A DNA stretch of 64,000 nt from JAAYFT01 sp036562765 (lineage in GTDB: Bacteria > Bacillota > Clostridia > Tissierellales > Tissierellaceae), in the NCBI GenBank assembly GCA_036562765.1, contig DATCJO010000170.1, positions 1-64,000 on the forward strand, read 5' to 3'. Both the position numbers and the translations under genes were made by a program. The notes under the pieces are model-generated. The model worked only from the letters and a program-made list of their open reading frames with translations. It made no database searches and was not told the origin of the DNA. Each line of letters opens with the position of its first letter. The stretch's first letter is position 1. Positions 1 to 8,775 of the stretch are shown here, piece by piece.

Positions 1-48
1 ATTATATAATATCATAATTGTAAGGACATATTGAAAGGAGTTAAATAT

Positions 49-252
49 ATGAAAATTGGTCTGAGAAAACCAAGCCTTAAAAGGCGAATTAGCGCAAGAA
101 CAAGCATTAAAAGGCAGATAGTCCATAGGGCAGGTTTAAAAATGCCAAGGGGATATGGCTGGATTAGGGACCCTAAGAAATATGTTTATAACAAAATTTA
201 CAATAGGACAACATTTGATGTATTTAAGCTTTTAAAAAAGTTGTTTAAATAA
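49..252 (+). CDS. Small, highly basic protein of unknown function (67 aa)
   Basis: The start is the ATG at 49, eight bases after AAAGGAG (34-40). An in-frame TTG at 31 lies upstream of that site and is rejected. The protein is rich in Arg and Lys throughout (KRRISARTSIKRQ near the start, FKLLKKLFK at the end). It has no signal peptide, membrane segment or cysteine. Such charge suggests nucleic-acid or anionic-surface binding, but I recognise no family. It stands alone, and its upstream region runs off the window. Confidence 0.6.
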   Translation: MKIGLRKPSLKRRISARTSIKRQIVHRAGLKMPRGYGWIRDPKKYVYNKIYNRTTFDVFKLLKKLFK

Positions 253-381
253 AGAATTAGAGTTCTTGTTTTATAAAAGCGAATGAACAAACATGGATGG
301 CAAAAAAGGAAAAATCATAACTTAATAAGAAGTTATAAAAAAATATAACCCTAGATGAACTGGAAAGGTGGTGTGATTCCC

Positions 382-1206
382 ATGCCCTACTTTAAAACCA
401 CCGACAACACAAATCTATATTACGAAATTCATGGTGAAGGAATTCCAGTTGTATTCATCCATGGATTTTCAGAAAGTCAGGACTCCTTTAGGATACAGAA
501 AAGAGCTTTATCTAAGAAGTTTAAAGTAGTTACTTACGATATAAGAGGCCATGGCTTATCTGATAAAGTTGATTATGGCTTAAACATGGAAAGATTTGCT
601 CAGGATTTAAAAGAACTAATGGAATATTTAAATATAAAAGATATTGTTCTTGTAGGCTGGTCTATGGGTGCTTATGTTATATTTGAATATATAAATCAAT
701 TTGGTGAAGAAAATGTCTCTAAAATATGCATAATAGACAAGGGGCCAAAGATTTTAAACGATGAAAGCTGGAACTTGGGATTGTATCACGGACAATATAC
801 CAATGAAGATGCTGAAAAGGACTTGGAGTTAATTAAAGATGATTTCATGGAATTTGGGGAAAAATTTATAAAAAGGATGACTCCATATTTTGATGAAAAG
901 CAGTTAGAGATTGGATTAACTAGATTTGCAAAAAATAATCCTTCCATACTTTATGAAATATGGAAGGACATGATAAAAAGGGATTATAGATTTGTTTTAA
1001 ATAGAATTACAGTACCTACTCTTATAATGTTTGGAGGAAATAGTACCTTTTATTCTATTGAAACAGCAGAATATTTAAGGGATAATATTAAAAATTCAGA
1101 GCTAGTTACATTTGAAGACTGTACCCATTTGCTTGTATTGGAAAACCCTGTTAAATTTAACAGGGTTTTAGAAGAATTTATATCTGATTATATGAAAGGA
1201 AGATAG
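382..1206 (+). CDS. Alpha/beta-hydrolase fold protein (274 aa)
   Basis: A soluble hydrolase, probably esterase-like; the substrate cannot be told. The oxyanion HGF lies at about residues 27-29, the nucleophile elbow GWSMG has Ser94, and the catalytic His is His249 (CTHLLVLENP). Where the acid normally follows strand 7 the sequence reads FGGNSTFY, with no Asp or Glu, so the acid must sit elsewhere (Asp119 after strand 6 is possible) or the triad is incomplete. ATG 382 is chosen over ATG 355 because AAAGGTGGT precedes it and MPYFKT matches the family's usual beginning. The 3' end overlaps the convergent regulator gene by 19 bases inside a shared terminator. Confidence 0.85.
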   Translation: MPYFKTTDNTNLYYEIHGEGIPVVFIHGFSESQDSFRIQKRALSKKFKVVTYDIRGHGLSDKVDYGLNMERFAQDLKELMEYLNIKDIVLVGWSMGAYVIFEYINQFGEENVSKICIIDKGPKILNDESWNLGLYHGQYTNEDAEKDLELIKDDFMEFGEKFIKRMTPYFDEKQLEIGLTRFAKNNPSILYEIWKDMIKRDYRFVLNRITVPTLIMFGGNSTFYSIETAEYLRDNIKNSELVTFEDCTHLLVLENPVKFNRVLEEFISDYMKGR

Positions 1207-2636
1207 TTGCTATTTCTTCCTTTTATGTTTTTTGATAATATATCTTTTAGTATTTTAATCCCTTTTATTATGTCTTCATTGTTTACAGATCCAAAGCTAA
1301 GCCTTATATAGTTGGAATATAAAGTACTGTCTATGAAAAATACATTGCCTGGAACTACGGCTAATCCTCTATTGCTGCATTCATTGTATAATTCAATTGA
1401 GTCCATGTCCTTTGGAAGCTTAACCCAAATGCTTAATCCTCCATTGGGCTTTATATAAGATATGCCATAGTCTGTTAGTTTGTCTAATTCCTCAGTCATT
1501 ATGTTGTATTTTTCGTTATAGACTCTCTTGATGTTTTCTATATGGTTTTTCCAGTATCCCTTTCTTAGGTACAAGTCAAAGGCTCTTTGTAAAAAACCGG
1601 AAGAAGTAATATCAGTTGTGTGTTTAGCCTTTATTATTTCTTTAAATAAGGCATTAGGAAGTGTTAAAAATCCAATCCTTACACCGGGCATAAATATCTT
1701 TGAGAAGCTCTTTATGAAAATCACCTTGTTGTTTACATCCATGGACTTTAGGGGGATTTTCTTTTCGCCATAGGATAAATCAGTTAGGAAATCATCTTCT
1801 ATTATATAGAAGTTGTGAATATTTGCCAGAGATATGAGCTTTTTCTTTTTTTCCTCGCTGTATGAATAGGTAGTAGGACACTGGAAGTTTGCCATTATAT
1901 ATATGAATTTTGGGTTGTATTTGCTGATATAGGTCTTTAAGATGTCAATATTTATGCCATCTTCTTCCATAGGTATTCCAACTATTTTTGCACCTCTTGA
2001 TTTAAATTGAGCCAGTGCACCGGAGTATGTTGGGTTTTCTACAAATATGACATCTCCTGGGTTAATTAGGGTTTTAGAAATTATATCAAGTCCCTGCTGA
2101 CCGCCAGAAGTGATTAGAATTTGGTCTTTGTTTACTTCAATATTGTGATTTTCTATTAGAAATTTAGAAATAGATTCCCTTAAGGGCTCGTATCCAGTTA
2201 TTTCTGGATATACAAAGGCGTGTCCCCCATCTCTATCAAGGACTTCTATTAGGGCTTGCTTGAATTCCTTTATTGGAAAGAGGTCAGGAGTTGGCGACAT
2301 GGAAGCAAGGTTTATGCTTTCCTTATCAATAGGAAGTATCCCAGAAATCATCAATTCAAGGTCTCCTTCTTCTACATAGGACATCTCTTCTGAAGTTGGC
2401 AGTTTCTTTACATAGGTTCCGCTTCCCTTAATGGAATATACATATCCTTCTTGTTCCAGCAAGTTATAGGCGCTAACTACAGTTACATTATTTACGCCCA
2501 ATGATTTAGCGAGGCTTCTTATGGAAGGAAGTTTGTCCTTTTTATACTCATTGTTTTCTATTAAATTCTTGAACTGTTCATACAACTGGATATATAGAGG
2601 GATATCGGAATCTTTATCTAATTTTATCTTTTCCAT
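1188..2636 (-). CDS. MocR-like GntR/aminotransferase fusion regulator (482 aa)
   Basis: The N-terminal winged helix is of the GntR type (residues about 10-78: PLYIQLYEQFKNLI, LPSIRSLAKSLGVN, GSGTYV). It is joined to a fold-type I aminotransferase domain with PLP lysine Lys313 in SFSKIFMPG. Family members (PdxR, GabR, TauR) use PLP or its aldimine as effector and usually regulate a nearby gene; here the target is not evident. ATG 2636 follows AAGGAGGA, which rules out the in-frame start 30 bases upstream. The length is normal for the family. Confidence 0.88.
   Translation of the reverse strand: MEKIKLDKDSDIPLYIQLYEQFKNLIENNEYKKDKLPSIRSLAKSLGVNNVTVVSAYNLLEQEGYVYSIKGSGTYVKKLPTSEEMSYVEEGDLELMISGILPIDKESINLASMSPTPDLFPIKEFKQALIEVLDRDGGHAFVYPEITGYEPLRESISKFLIENHNIEVNKDQILITSGGQQGLDIISKTLINPGDVIFVENPTYSGALAQFKSRGAKIVGIPMEEDGINIDILKTYISKYNPKFIYIMANFQCPTTYSYSEEKKKKLISLANIHNFYIIEDDFLTDLSYGEKKIPLKSMDVNNKVIFIKSFSKIFMPGVRIGFLTLPNALFKEIIKAKHTTDITSSGFLQRAFDLYLRKGYWKNHIENIKRVYNEKYNIMTEELDKLTDYGISYIKPNGGLSIWVKLPKDMDSIELYNECSNRGLAVVPGNVFFIDSTLYSNYIRLSFGSVNNEDIIKGIKILKDILSKNIKGRNSNYLPFI
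1195..1223. terminator. Bidirectional terminator between convergent genes
   Basis: AAAGGAAGA (1195-1203) pairs with TCTTCCTTT (1215-1223), followed by T-rich sequence on the plus strand. It contains the stop codons of both converging genes. Confidence 0.6.
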
Positions 2637-2694
2637 GAGTATCCTCCTTAAATTGTATGGATACATTTAGTATAGCATATTTCTTAAAATTAAA

Positions 2695-2725
2695 CAAAAA
2701 AATAATCCCAAAACATGGGATTATT
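2695..2725 (-). terminator. Terminator of the DUF2089 operon
   Basis: On the minus strand AATAATCCCA, loop TGTTT, TGGGATTATT is followed by TTTTTG. The hairpin contains the stop codon of the last gene in the operon. Confidence 0.8.
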
Positions 2726-3098
2726 CAACTATAACTTCAACTTTTGTGCCATCTTCACTGTTGACATCTATAATCTTTCCAGTGGCTCCACTTTTAATTG
2801 CTTCGAATATTTCATTCATATCCTGTTCAGTAAAACCAGCTTCTTTAAGTTCTGGAGAAAGTTTGCTAGCCAATTTCACGCCTACATTTACTAATGCGAT
2901 AGGTATAGTTACATTTACTTTAGTACTGTCTTCTGGGTCAAATACATTGATTTTTATCCATTTTGCGTTGGTTCCGGAAGGTAAAATGTTACCAGCAGAA
3001 TCAGTTGGCTCTTCTAAGGCTTCTAATAATTTTACTCCTTCCTCAGGAGTTATTTTTCCTTCCTTAACCATATTGAGAATTTGCATCTTTTCATTCAT
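2721..3098 (-). CDS. SHOCT-like domain protein, DUF2089 partner (125 aa)
   Basis: Residues 1-28 form a SHOCT-like helical hairpin (ILNMVKEGKITPEEGVKLLEAL). A linker follows, then a beta-strand/hydrophobic-helix domain (about residues 45-125) ending in TKVEVIVE. The same domain makes up almost the whole of the 96-aa protein at the head of this operon, so the two are paralogues. The upstream gene (20 bases away) encodes a DUF2089 regulator that itself ends in a SHOCT-like hairpin, which suggests the products associate through these hairpins. No enzyme motif is seen; the function is unknown. Confidence 0.8.
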   Translation of the reverse strand: MNEKMQILNMVKEGKITPEEGVKLLEALEEPTDSAGNILPSGTNAKWIKINVFDPEDSTKVNVTIPIALVNVGVKLASKLSPELKEAGFTEQDMNEIFEAIKSGATGKIIDVNSEDGTKVEVIVE

Positions 3099-3118
3099 TT
3101 TAATACCCCCCTTAAGTT

Positions 3119-3490
3119 TTAAATTTCACCTTGCAATAGCTTTAAGGCTTCTTCGGTTGTGATTTCACCATTATTTAATTTTTCTAATACTTCGTTTTTA
3201 TCTACTTTAGGTTCATCAAGTTTAGGATTATATCCTAGAGCTTCTAAAATGTTGTCAAGTCTTGCCCTAACGGTTGGATACGAAATTCCTAATTCCTTTT
3301 CAATTTCTCTGATATTTCCCCTATTTTTCAAAAATATCTCTACAAATCTTTTCTGCTCATTTGTAAGCTTGCAGAACTTACATAAGATAAAATTTCCTTC
3401 AATAGTTGTATGGCATTTAGGACAGCTTAATTTGGTGACATACAATTCTTCGCCGCAGACTGGGCATCTTCCCAAAGCTTCTCTATTCAT
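3119..3490 (-). CDS. DUF2089 family zinc-ribbon/HTH protein (123 aa)
   Basis: Four N-terminal Cys pairs form zinc-ribbon-like knuckles (CPVCG, CPKC, then CKFCK). A helix-turn-helix follows (residues about 40-90: REIEKELGISYPTVRARLDNI), then a C-terminal SHOCT-like hairpin (LEKLNNGEITTEEALKLLQ). It is probably a DNA-binding regulator of its own operon. It is the middle of three codirectional genes with gaps of 17 and 20 bases. The family is common beside SHOCT or cell-envelope stress genes in Firmicutes; the signal is unknown. Confidence 0.85.
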   Translation of the reverse strand: MNREALGRCPVCGEELYVTKLSCPKCHTTIEGNFILCKFCKLTNEQKRFVEIFLKNRGNIREIEKELGISYPTVRARLDNILEALGYNPKLDEPKVDKNEVLEKLNNGEITTEEALKLLQGEI

Positions 3491-3507
3491 CTATTCACCT
3501 TCCTTAA

Positions 3508-3798
3508 TTAAAGAATTGAAATTTTAACTTGGGTGCCTTCACCATTTGACATATCTACTAAGTCAAATTTTTCGTAAGACCTTAAAACATCAAATATTTC
3601 TTTAATGGTTCCATAATCTAATTCTTCCAGTGCAAACCTTGCTTGTTCCTCTAAATCATCTGCGTATTTTAATATTAAAGGCTTAAACAATAATGCCAAA
3701 TTAAATAAAGAAGAAATAATCCAAAATGGTATTCCAGGAAGTCTTAAATTAACATTTTCCTTTTTGTCAATTACTGTAACCTTTATTCTTGTAGCCAA
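3508..3798 (-). CDS. Paralogue of the SHOCT partner's C-terminal domain (96 aa)
   Basis: First gene of the DUF2089 operon. Strand-rich N-terminus (MATRIKVTVIDKKENVNLRLP), a hydrophobic stretch (FWIISSLFNLALLF, residues about 27-40), then helices and a closing TQVKISIL. Order and spacing match residues 45-125 of the 125-aa protein (KWIKINVF...IPIALVNVGVKLA...TKVEVIVE). The hydrophobic stretch could be membrane-associated, as it is longer and more apolar here. No recognised function. Confidence 0.75.
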   Translation of the reverse strand: MATRIKVTVIDKKENVNLRLPGIPFWIISSLFNLALLFKPLILKYADDLEEQARFALEELDYGTIKEIFDVLRSYEKFDLVDMSNGEGTQVKISIL

Positions 3799-4056
3799 TT
3801 AAAACACCCCTTGGGTTTAAATCAATTCTTTTAATAATATAATATTATCAAATTTTAAAAATGTCAATATAAATATTAAAAATTTTAATTAAAAAATTAA
3901 AGAATTTAAAACATGATTTTAATATTAATAAAACATATGAAATGATTATTTAAAGTTGGCTTAATTATCAAAGAAATTAGATAATCAGTTTAAAATATTT
4001 CGTTGTAGGATTTTTTGTATGATATAATATTAAATAAAATTATCAAGGGGATAAAT

Positions 4057-5136
4057 ATGGAAATGGATAAAAAGGGCTTGAAAGGTTTTAAGATATTTAT
4101 CTTAATTCTTTTAGTTTTCAGCTTATTATTTTTAAATGAAAACACTAGAAATAAGATAATGGCTTTGTTTAATTCTTTTATGAATAGTGAAAAGACATTA
4201 AAATTAAAATACACCATTAAGGACATTTCTGATGTTGAAAGCGTAAGCTTTTATGATGGGAATGTTATTAAATGGAATACCAATAGGGTATCATTTTTAA
4301 ATCCTGATGGCAGCATAATATTGGAAAAAGAATTTAATTTCTTCAACCCAAGCATTTATTACGGGGACAAGTATATCTATGTCTTTGACAGGGAAACCGG
4401 TGACATATATGCTTTTGACAGTAAAGGGAATACAGTTAAAAGATACCAGTTAAATAAGGAGATATATAATATCAAGGAAAGCAGTGAAAATTTAATTGTA
4501 CATATAAAATCCTCTGATGGGGAAGTCGTTGAAGTGTTGGATAAGGGCAAAGTATTGATTGGAAATTATATTTATGAAGGTAAAAATGTCCTTACCTACA
4601 ATGCCAATGATGAGGGGACTAGGAGTCTTGTAGCTATTTTAGATTTAAATGAAGAAGCATTGAAGTCTCAAGTAGATATTTATGGTATAAACAATGAAAG
4701 GATAAATACTTTAGATTTTAAGGAGGAAATCGTAATATATCTGGATTTTACCCATAATGGGGATATAATTGTCCTTACAGATAAGAACTTGTATTTTATT
4801 AGTAATGGAAAAGTGATGTGGAAAAAGCAGTTTGATTTAATTAAGGACATATATTTAGAAAAGGATAAAATCAATGTTTTATACAGCACTTATTTAGAAA
4901 TCATTGATTTCAGTGGGAGAACTGAAAAGAAGCTTAATTTGATAGAAGAATATAATAAAATGGTTCCATTTGGAGACTACTTATTGCTGTATGGAAACAG
5001 CAACATGCTGTTTATAAAAGAAGGAAAGGAAGTGCTAAAATCTACTGAAAACATAAATAAGGTATTTGCAAGCAAAAATGAGGTTTTAGTCTTAAGTGAT
5101 GAAGATATAAAGATATATGAATTTACAAATAGATGA
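4057..5136 (+). CDS. Membrane-anchored PQQ/WD-like beta-propeller protein (359 aa)
   Basis: An N-terminal transmembrane anchor (FKIFILILLVFSLLFL, residues about 9-24) is followed by an extracytoplasmic domain built of repeated four-stranded units (YGDKYIYVFDRETGDIYAFDS, and again near DIIVLTDKNLYFISNGKVMW). This is typical of PQQ-like propellers and resembles DUF5711 proteins of clostridia. ATG 4057 is preceded by AAGGGG; an upstream in-frame ATG (4015) lacks a ribosome site and would put charged residues ahead of the anchor. It is transcribed alone. No cofactor motif is seen, so a structural or sensory role is as likely as catalysis. Confidence 0.75.
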   Translation: MEMDKKGLKGFKIFILILLVFSLLFLNENTRNKIMALFNSFMNSEKTLKLKYTIKDISDVESVSFYDGNVIKWNTNRVSFLNPDGSIILEKEFNFFNPSIYYGDKYIYVFDRETGDIYAFDSKGNTVKRYQLNKEIYNIKESSENLIVHIKSSDGEVVEVLDKGKVLIGNYIYEGKNVLTYNANDEGTRSLVAILDLNEEALKSQVDIYGINNERINTLDFKEEIVIYLDFTHNGDIIVLTDKNLYFISNGKVMWKKQFDLIKDIYLEKDKINVLYSTYLEIIDFSGRTEKKLNLIEEYNKMVPFGDYLLLYGNSNMLFIKEGKEVLKSTENINKVFASKNEVLVLSDEDIKIYEFTNR

Positions 5137-5274
5137 TTAATATTCATTTTATCTATAGGAAAAATATAAGTATTAGATTTCTTAATAGTTCAAAGTTAGA
5201 GATTTTAAACTAGTATAATATAGTTAGTAAAAATAAACAAGAATAAAGTTAGGAAAAATCAAGGAGGAATAAAA

Positions 5275-5904
5275 ATGAAAATAGAAGTTGATGCTAGAGG
5301 ACAAGAATGTCCAAAACCAGTTATTATGACTAAAAAGGAATTAGACAGGATAGAAAGTGGGGTTGTTACTACCATAGTAGATAATGAAGTTGCAAAGGAT
5401 AATGTATGCAAACTTGCCATGTCTTATGGATACAGCTTTATTATAGATAAGAAGGACAACGATTATTACATTCACATTACTAAAGGCGGAGTGGAAGAAA
5501 AAATTGGCATGAAAATAGAAAAAGATGAAGAAAAGGAAGCTGTTGAAAATAAAGAAAGTGCTTTTAAGGATTTAACCATAGCCATAGGCTCTGACAGAAT
5601 GGGCAATGGGGAAGAAAAAATCGGAAGAATACTAATAAAATCATTTATTTATACTGTAAAAGAAACTATTCCTCGTCCAAAAACTATGGTATTCTATAAT
5701 ACAGGAGTATTTTTAACATGTGAAGGTTCCGAAGTTTTAGATGACTTGAAAGTGCTAGAAGATGCTGGAGTAGAAATTATTTCATGCGGAACATGCCTAG
5801 ATTATTATAACTTGAAGGAAAGATTAAAAGTAGGGCAAATTGGAAATATGTATACTATATATGAAAAAATGAGCAGTTCAAAAAATACTATAACATTAGG
5901 ATAG
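5275..5904 (+). CDS. yedF: Sulfurtransferase-like selenium metabolism protein YedF (209 aa)
   Basis: The N-terminal TusA/SirA-like domain has the CPKP motif (Cys12). The C-terminal DsrE-like domain (residues about 105-205) carries SCGTCLDYY. This fusion is found in selenium-using anaerobes and is named for co-occurrence with selenium genes; its biochemical role is not settled. It leads a tight group with DUF3343, mscS and DUF951 (gaps of 9 and 13 bases, then an overlap). AGGAGG precedes ATG 5275. No selD, selA or selB is visible in this window. Confidence 0.88.
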   Translation: MKIEVDARGQECPKPVIMTKKELDRIESGVVTTIVDNEVAKDNVCKLAMSYGYSFIIDKKDNDYYIHITKGGVEEKIGMKIEKDEEKEAVENKESAFKDLTIAIGSDRMGNGEEKIGRILIKSFIYTVKETIPRPKTMVFYNTGVFLTCEGSEVLDDLKVLEDAGVEIISCGTCLDYYNLKERLKVGQIGNMYTIYEKMSSSKNTITLG

Positions 5905-5913
5905 GAGATAGAA

Positions 5914-6180
5914 ATGAATAAAGAAGTTTATGGAGTAATTACCTTTATGTCTACTCACCATACTATTCAAGCAGAAGGAATTTTGAAAGAAAAGGGCATA
6001 ACTTTTAAAACCATACCAACACCAAGGGAAATTACTCGCAGCTGTGGCTTAGCCATCTTGTTTACTTTAGATGATTTAGATAAAATAAAGAAGATGGTAG
6101 ATGACGGGGAGATTATAATAGCAAATATTCACAAGTTAGTTAAAGAAGGGCCAAATAGCAGTGTAGAGAAAATATTATAA
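5914..6180 (+). CDS. DUF3343 domain protein, putative Se/S carrier (88 aa)
   Basis: A small soluble protein with the family's conserved SCGLAILF segment (Cys about residue 44) and a ferredoxin-like fold pattern. DUF3343 members usually accompany YedF and are suspected selenium or sulfur handling partners. It lies nine bases after yedF with its own GGAG site and is surely cotranscribed. The role is inferred from context only. Confidence 0.85.
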   Translation: MNKEVYGVITFMSTHHTIQAEGILKEKGITFKTIPTPREITRSCGLAILFTLDDLDKIKKMVDDGEIIIANIHKLVKEGPNSSVEKIL

Positions 6181-6193
6181 ACTAGGTGGGAAA

Positions 6194-7051
6194 ATGGATA
6201 ATCTTATACAAACAATAGATTATTATTTTAAGGATAGCAGTGGGAACTTAAATATATTTGGCAAAATAGGGAAAATCATAATAATCCTAATAGCAGTAAA
6301 GATAGTATCATATTTAATCAGCAAAATAGTAGATAAGTTTTTAAAAAACCGAGCAGAATTAAAGTTTTTCACCAACAATAAAAGAGCCACTACTATAGGG
6401 GGAATACTTAAAAATATCATTAAATACACCTTATATTTCATAGGAATTATTATGATTTTGGATGTATTTAATGTAAACACTACATCTATCATAGCTACAG
6501 CTGGGATAGGAGGACTTGCTATAGGTTTTGGTGCACAGTCCTTGGTGAAGGATGTCATTACTGGGTTTTTTATTCTTGCGGAAGACCAGTATGCAGTAGG
6601 TGATTATGTTAAAATTGATTCCTATGAAGGAATTGTTGAGGAAATGGGTTTAAGAGTTACGAAGCTTCGGGATTTCTCAGGGGACCTTCATATAATTCCA
6701 AATGGAATGATTCAAATTGTAACCAATAAGAGCAGAGGAGCCATGAGGGCTTTAGTAAAAGTTTCAATTGCCTATGAAGAGGATGTAGACAATGCAATTT
6801 CGGTTTTGAAAAAGGTATGTGAAGAAATAAAGAATTCCAATAAGGACATAGTAGAAGGGCCAGACATTATTGGAGTAAGCGATATGGATAATGTTGGTGT
6901 AGTAATAACAATAGTAGCAAAAACCAAGCCTATGTCTCAGTGGGCAGTTGAAAGGGAAATTAGAAAGAAAGCATTAGAAGCATTAAAGAAGGAAAATATA
7001 GAAATCCCATATCCAAAAGTAATCGTATTTGGAGGTAGCGATAATGCTTAA
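6194..7051 (+). CDS. mscS: Small-conductance mechanosensitive channel, MscS family (285 aa)
   Basis: Three hydrophobic segments (about residues 22-42, 66-88, 94-118) end in the glycine/alanine pore helix GGLAIGFGAQSLVKDV. The MscS beta domain (YAVGDYVKIDSYEGIVEEMG) and a C-terminal alpha/beta domain follow. It relieves turgor under hypo-osmotic shock in the cytoplasmic membrane. The length is typical for YggB-type channels. Its end overlaps the DUF951 start by eight bases, as in other clostridia where these genes travel together. Confidence 0.93.
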   Translation: MDNLIQTIDYYFKDSSGNLNIFGKIGKIIIILIAVKIVSYLISKIVDKFLKNRAELKFFTNNKRATTIGGILKNIIKYTLYFIGIIMILDVFNVNTTSIIATAGIGGLAIGFGAQSLVKDVITGFFILAEDQYAVGDYVKIDSYEGIVEEMGLRVTKLRDFSGDLHIIPNGMIQIVTNKSRGAMRALVKVSIAYEEDVDNAISVLKKVCEEIKNSNKDIVEGPDIIGVSDMDNVGVVITIVAKTKPMSQWAVEREIRKKALEALKKENIEIPYPKVIVFGGSDNA

Positions 7052-7298
7052 ATATGAGGTAGGAGATATAATTACATTAAAAAAAGGTCACCCTTGTGGA
7101 GAGAACAAATGGGAGATTTTAAGGACTGGAGTAGACATAAAGCTTAGGTGTCTAGGATGCAATAGGCAAATCTGGCTAACTAGGATTGATTTTGAAAAAA
7201 AGGTTAGGAAAATCTTAGTAGGGGATAAATGGATAAGCATAGTTCATTACAAAGGTAAAGACGCTAATAATGAAGAAGAACAAAAGGAGTCCAACTAA
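7044..7298 (+). CDS. DUF951 domain protein (84 aa)
   Basis: The domain is recognised from VGDIITLKKGHPCGENKWEI and LRCLGCNRQIWL. Three conserved cysteines (HPCG, CLGC) suggest a zinc ribbon; related proteins are RNA- or nucleotide-binding candidates. The start is ATG 7044, eight bases after GGAGGT (7031-7036) and inside the last codons of mscS, which points to coupled translation. The C-terminal tail is acidic. Confidence 0.88.
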   Translation: MLKYEVGDIITLKKGHPCGENKWEILRTGVDIKLRCLGCNRQIWLTRIDFEKKVRKILVGDKWISIVHYKGKDANNEEEQKESN

Positions 7299-7303
7299 TA
7301 CAT

Positions 7304-7331
7304 TTGACAACTGCTATATAAAATGTATAAA
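7304..7331 (+). promoter_or_regulatory. Promoter of the CNNM/CorC gene
   Basis: TTGACA (7304-7309), a 16-base spacer and TATAAA (7326-7331). It precedes the gene at 7375 and separates it from the yedF group. Confidence 0.65.
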
Positions 7332-7374
7332 ATAATATTAAAAATATTTAATTTAACATATTAGGAGGAGTAAA

Positions 7375-8730
7375 ATGGACGAAGGGTCTGGGGGCACGAT
7401 AACTGGACAATTACTTTTACTATTTATTTTAACCATGACCAATGCCTTCTTTGCTGCATCAGAAATGGCCATGGTATCAGTCGATAAGAAAAAGCTAAGT
7501 GTAGAAGCCGAAGATGGCAATAAAAAGGCCAAGATGTTATTAGATCTATTAAAAGAACCTTCAAGGTTCTTTTCCACCATCCAAGTTGGGGTAACTGCTG
7601 CAGGATTTTTCGCCTCTGGATCTGCAGCTAAAGGTCTTTCTGATGACCTCGGGAGATTGCTTGTAAGATTTGGTGTTCCTTTTGCAGATAATGTAGCCTT
7701 TGTACTAATTACTGTTATTTTGATGTATTTTAATTTGGTCTTCGGAGAACTAGTGCCAAAGAGAGTTGCACTAAAATATTCTGAGAAGTTTTCCAAATTT
7801 GCCATAGGCGCCATAAATATAATTGATAAGTTAATGCGTCCTTTTGTTGCTCTTCTATCTTTTTCAACTAACTCAGTCTTGAAGCTCTTAGGAATCGAAA
7901 CAGAAGGCGTAGAAGAAAAGATAACCTTAGAGGAAATACGTTCTATGGTAGAAGTAGGGCAAGAGCAGGGAGTTATTAATCCTATAGAAAGGGAAATGAT
8001 TGATGGCGTTATAGGATTTGACGATAAACTTGCCGAAGAAGTAATGACAGCAAGAACTGAAGTCTTTATGATAGATTTGGAAGACCCATTGGAAGAATAC
8101 CTTGATGAGCTGTTGCAATTGAAATATTCCAGGATTCCTGTATATGAAGGATATGTAGATAACATCGTAGGAATACTATATCTAAAGGACTTGCTACTAG
8201 AAGCATATAAAGTAGGGTTTGACAATATAGATATTAGAAAAATCCTAAGGCCAGCTTATTTTGTCCCTGAAAGGAAAAACATAAATGAACTATTTAACGA
8301 GCTTCAAGCTAAAAGGCAGCATATGGCAATTCTAATTGATGAATATGGAGGTTTCTCAGGTATTGTAACCATGGAAGACCTAATAGAAGAAATAGTTGGA
8401 GATATAGATGACGAATATGACCAAGATGAACCAGAGCTAAGGAAAATAGATGAAAGTGTATATATTGCAAAAGGTACATTATCTATAAGAGAACTAAATA
8501 ACAAGCTAGACCTTGAACTGGACGAGGATTCAGAAGACTACGATACCCTTGGTGGATTTTTAATAGATCAAATTGGCTATATACCTGAAGATGGCCAAAA
8601 AGTTGTCGTGGAATATGAAAATTTGGAATTTCACATAGAAGAAATAAGCGACAAGCGAATATGCTGGGTACGTATAGTTATAAATGAGCCTAAAGAAGAA
8701 GTAAAAGAAGACGAAGATGATGAAGATTAA
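7375..8730 (+). CDS. CNNM/CorC (HlyC) family membrane protein (451 aa)
   Basis: An N-terminal DUF21/CNNM transmembrane domain (residues about 10-185, with FFAASEMAMVSVDKKKL) precedes a CBS pair (about 205-335, RIPVYEGYVDNIVGILYLKDLL) and a CorC/HlyC C-terminal domain (about 345-430, DYDTLGGFLIDQIGYIP). Family members are linked to Mg2+ or Co2+ efflux and are often misnamed hemolysins. The tail is strongly acidic (EEVKEDEDDED). GGAGGAG precedes ATG 7375. It is monocistronic, between its own promoter and a strong terminator. Confidence 0.93.
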   Translation: MDEGSGGTITGQLLLLFILTMTNAFFAASEMAMVSVDKKKLSVEAEDGNKKAKMLLDLLKEPSRFFSTIQVGVTAAGFFASGSAAKGLSDDLGRLLVRFGVPFADNVAFVLITVILMYFNLVFGELVPKRVALKYSEKFSKFAIGAINIIDKLMRPFVALLSFSTNSVLKLLGIETEGVEEKITLEEIRSMVEVGQEQGVINPIEREMIDGVIGFDDKLAEEVMTARTEVFMIDLEDPLEEYLDELLQLKYSRIPVYEGYVDNIVGILYLKDLLLEAYKVGFDNIDIRKILRPAYFVPERKNINELFNELQAKRQHMAILIDEYGGFSGIVTMEDLIEEIVGDIDDEYDQDEPELRKIDESVYIAKGTLSIRELNNKLDLELDEDSEDYDTLGGFLIDQIGYIPEDGQKVVVEYENLEFHIEEISDKRICWVRIVINEPKEEVKEDEDDED

Positions 8731-8731
8731 T

Positions 8732-8775
8732 AATAGAAGCCAAATACCTAAAAAAGTATTTGGCTTCTATTTTTT
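8732..8775 (+). terminator. Strong intrinsic terminator
   Basis: A perfect 16-base-pair stem, AATAGAAGCCAAATAC (8732-8747) with GTATTTGGCTTCTATT (8756-8771), followed by TTTT. Confidence 0.92.

Noticed and set aside
1143..1167. Inverted repeat with arms AACCCTGTTAAA/TTTAACAGGGTT
   Set aside because: It lies within the hydrolase coding sequence 40 bases before the stop, lacks a T tract and is explained by the codons; the true terminator follows at 1195.
7353..8225. Long minus-strand frame of 290 codons inside the CNNM gene
   Set aside because: Ser/Ile-rich antisense shadow of a highly conserved coding sequence, with no start context.
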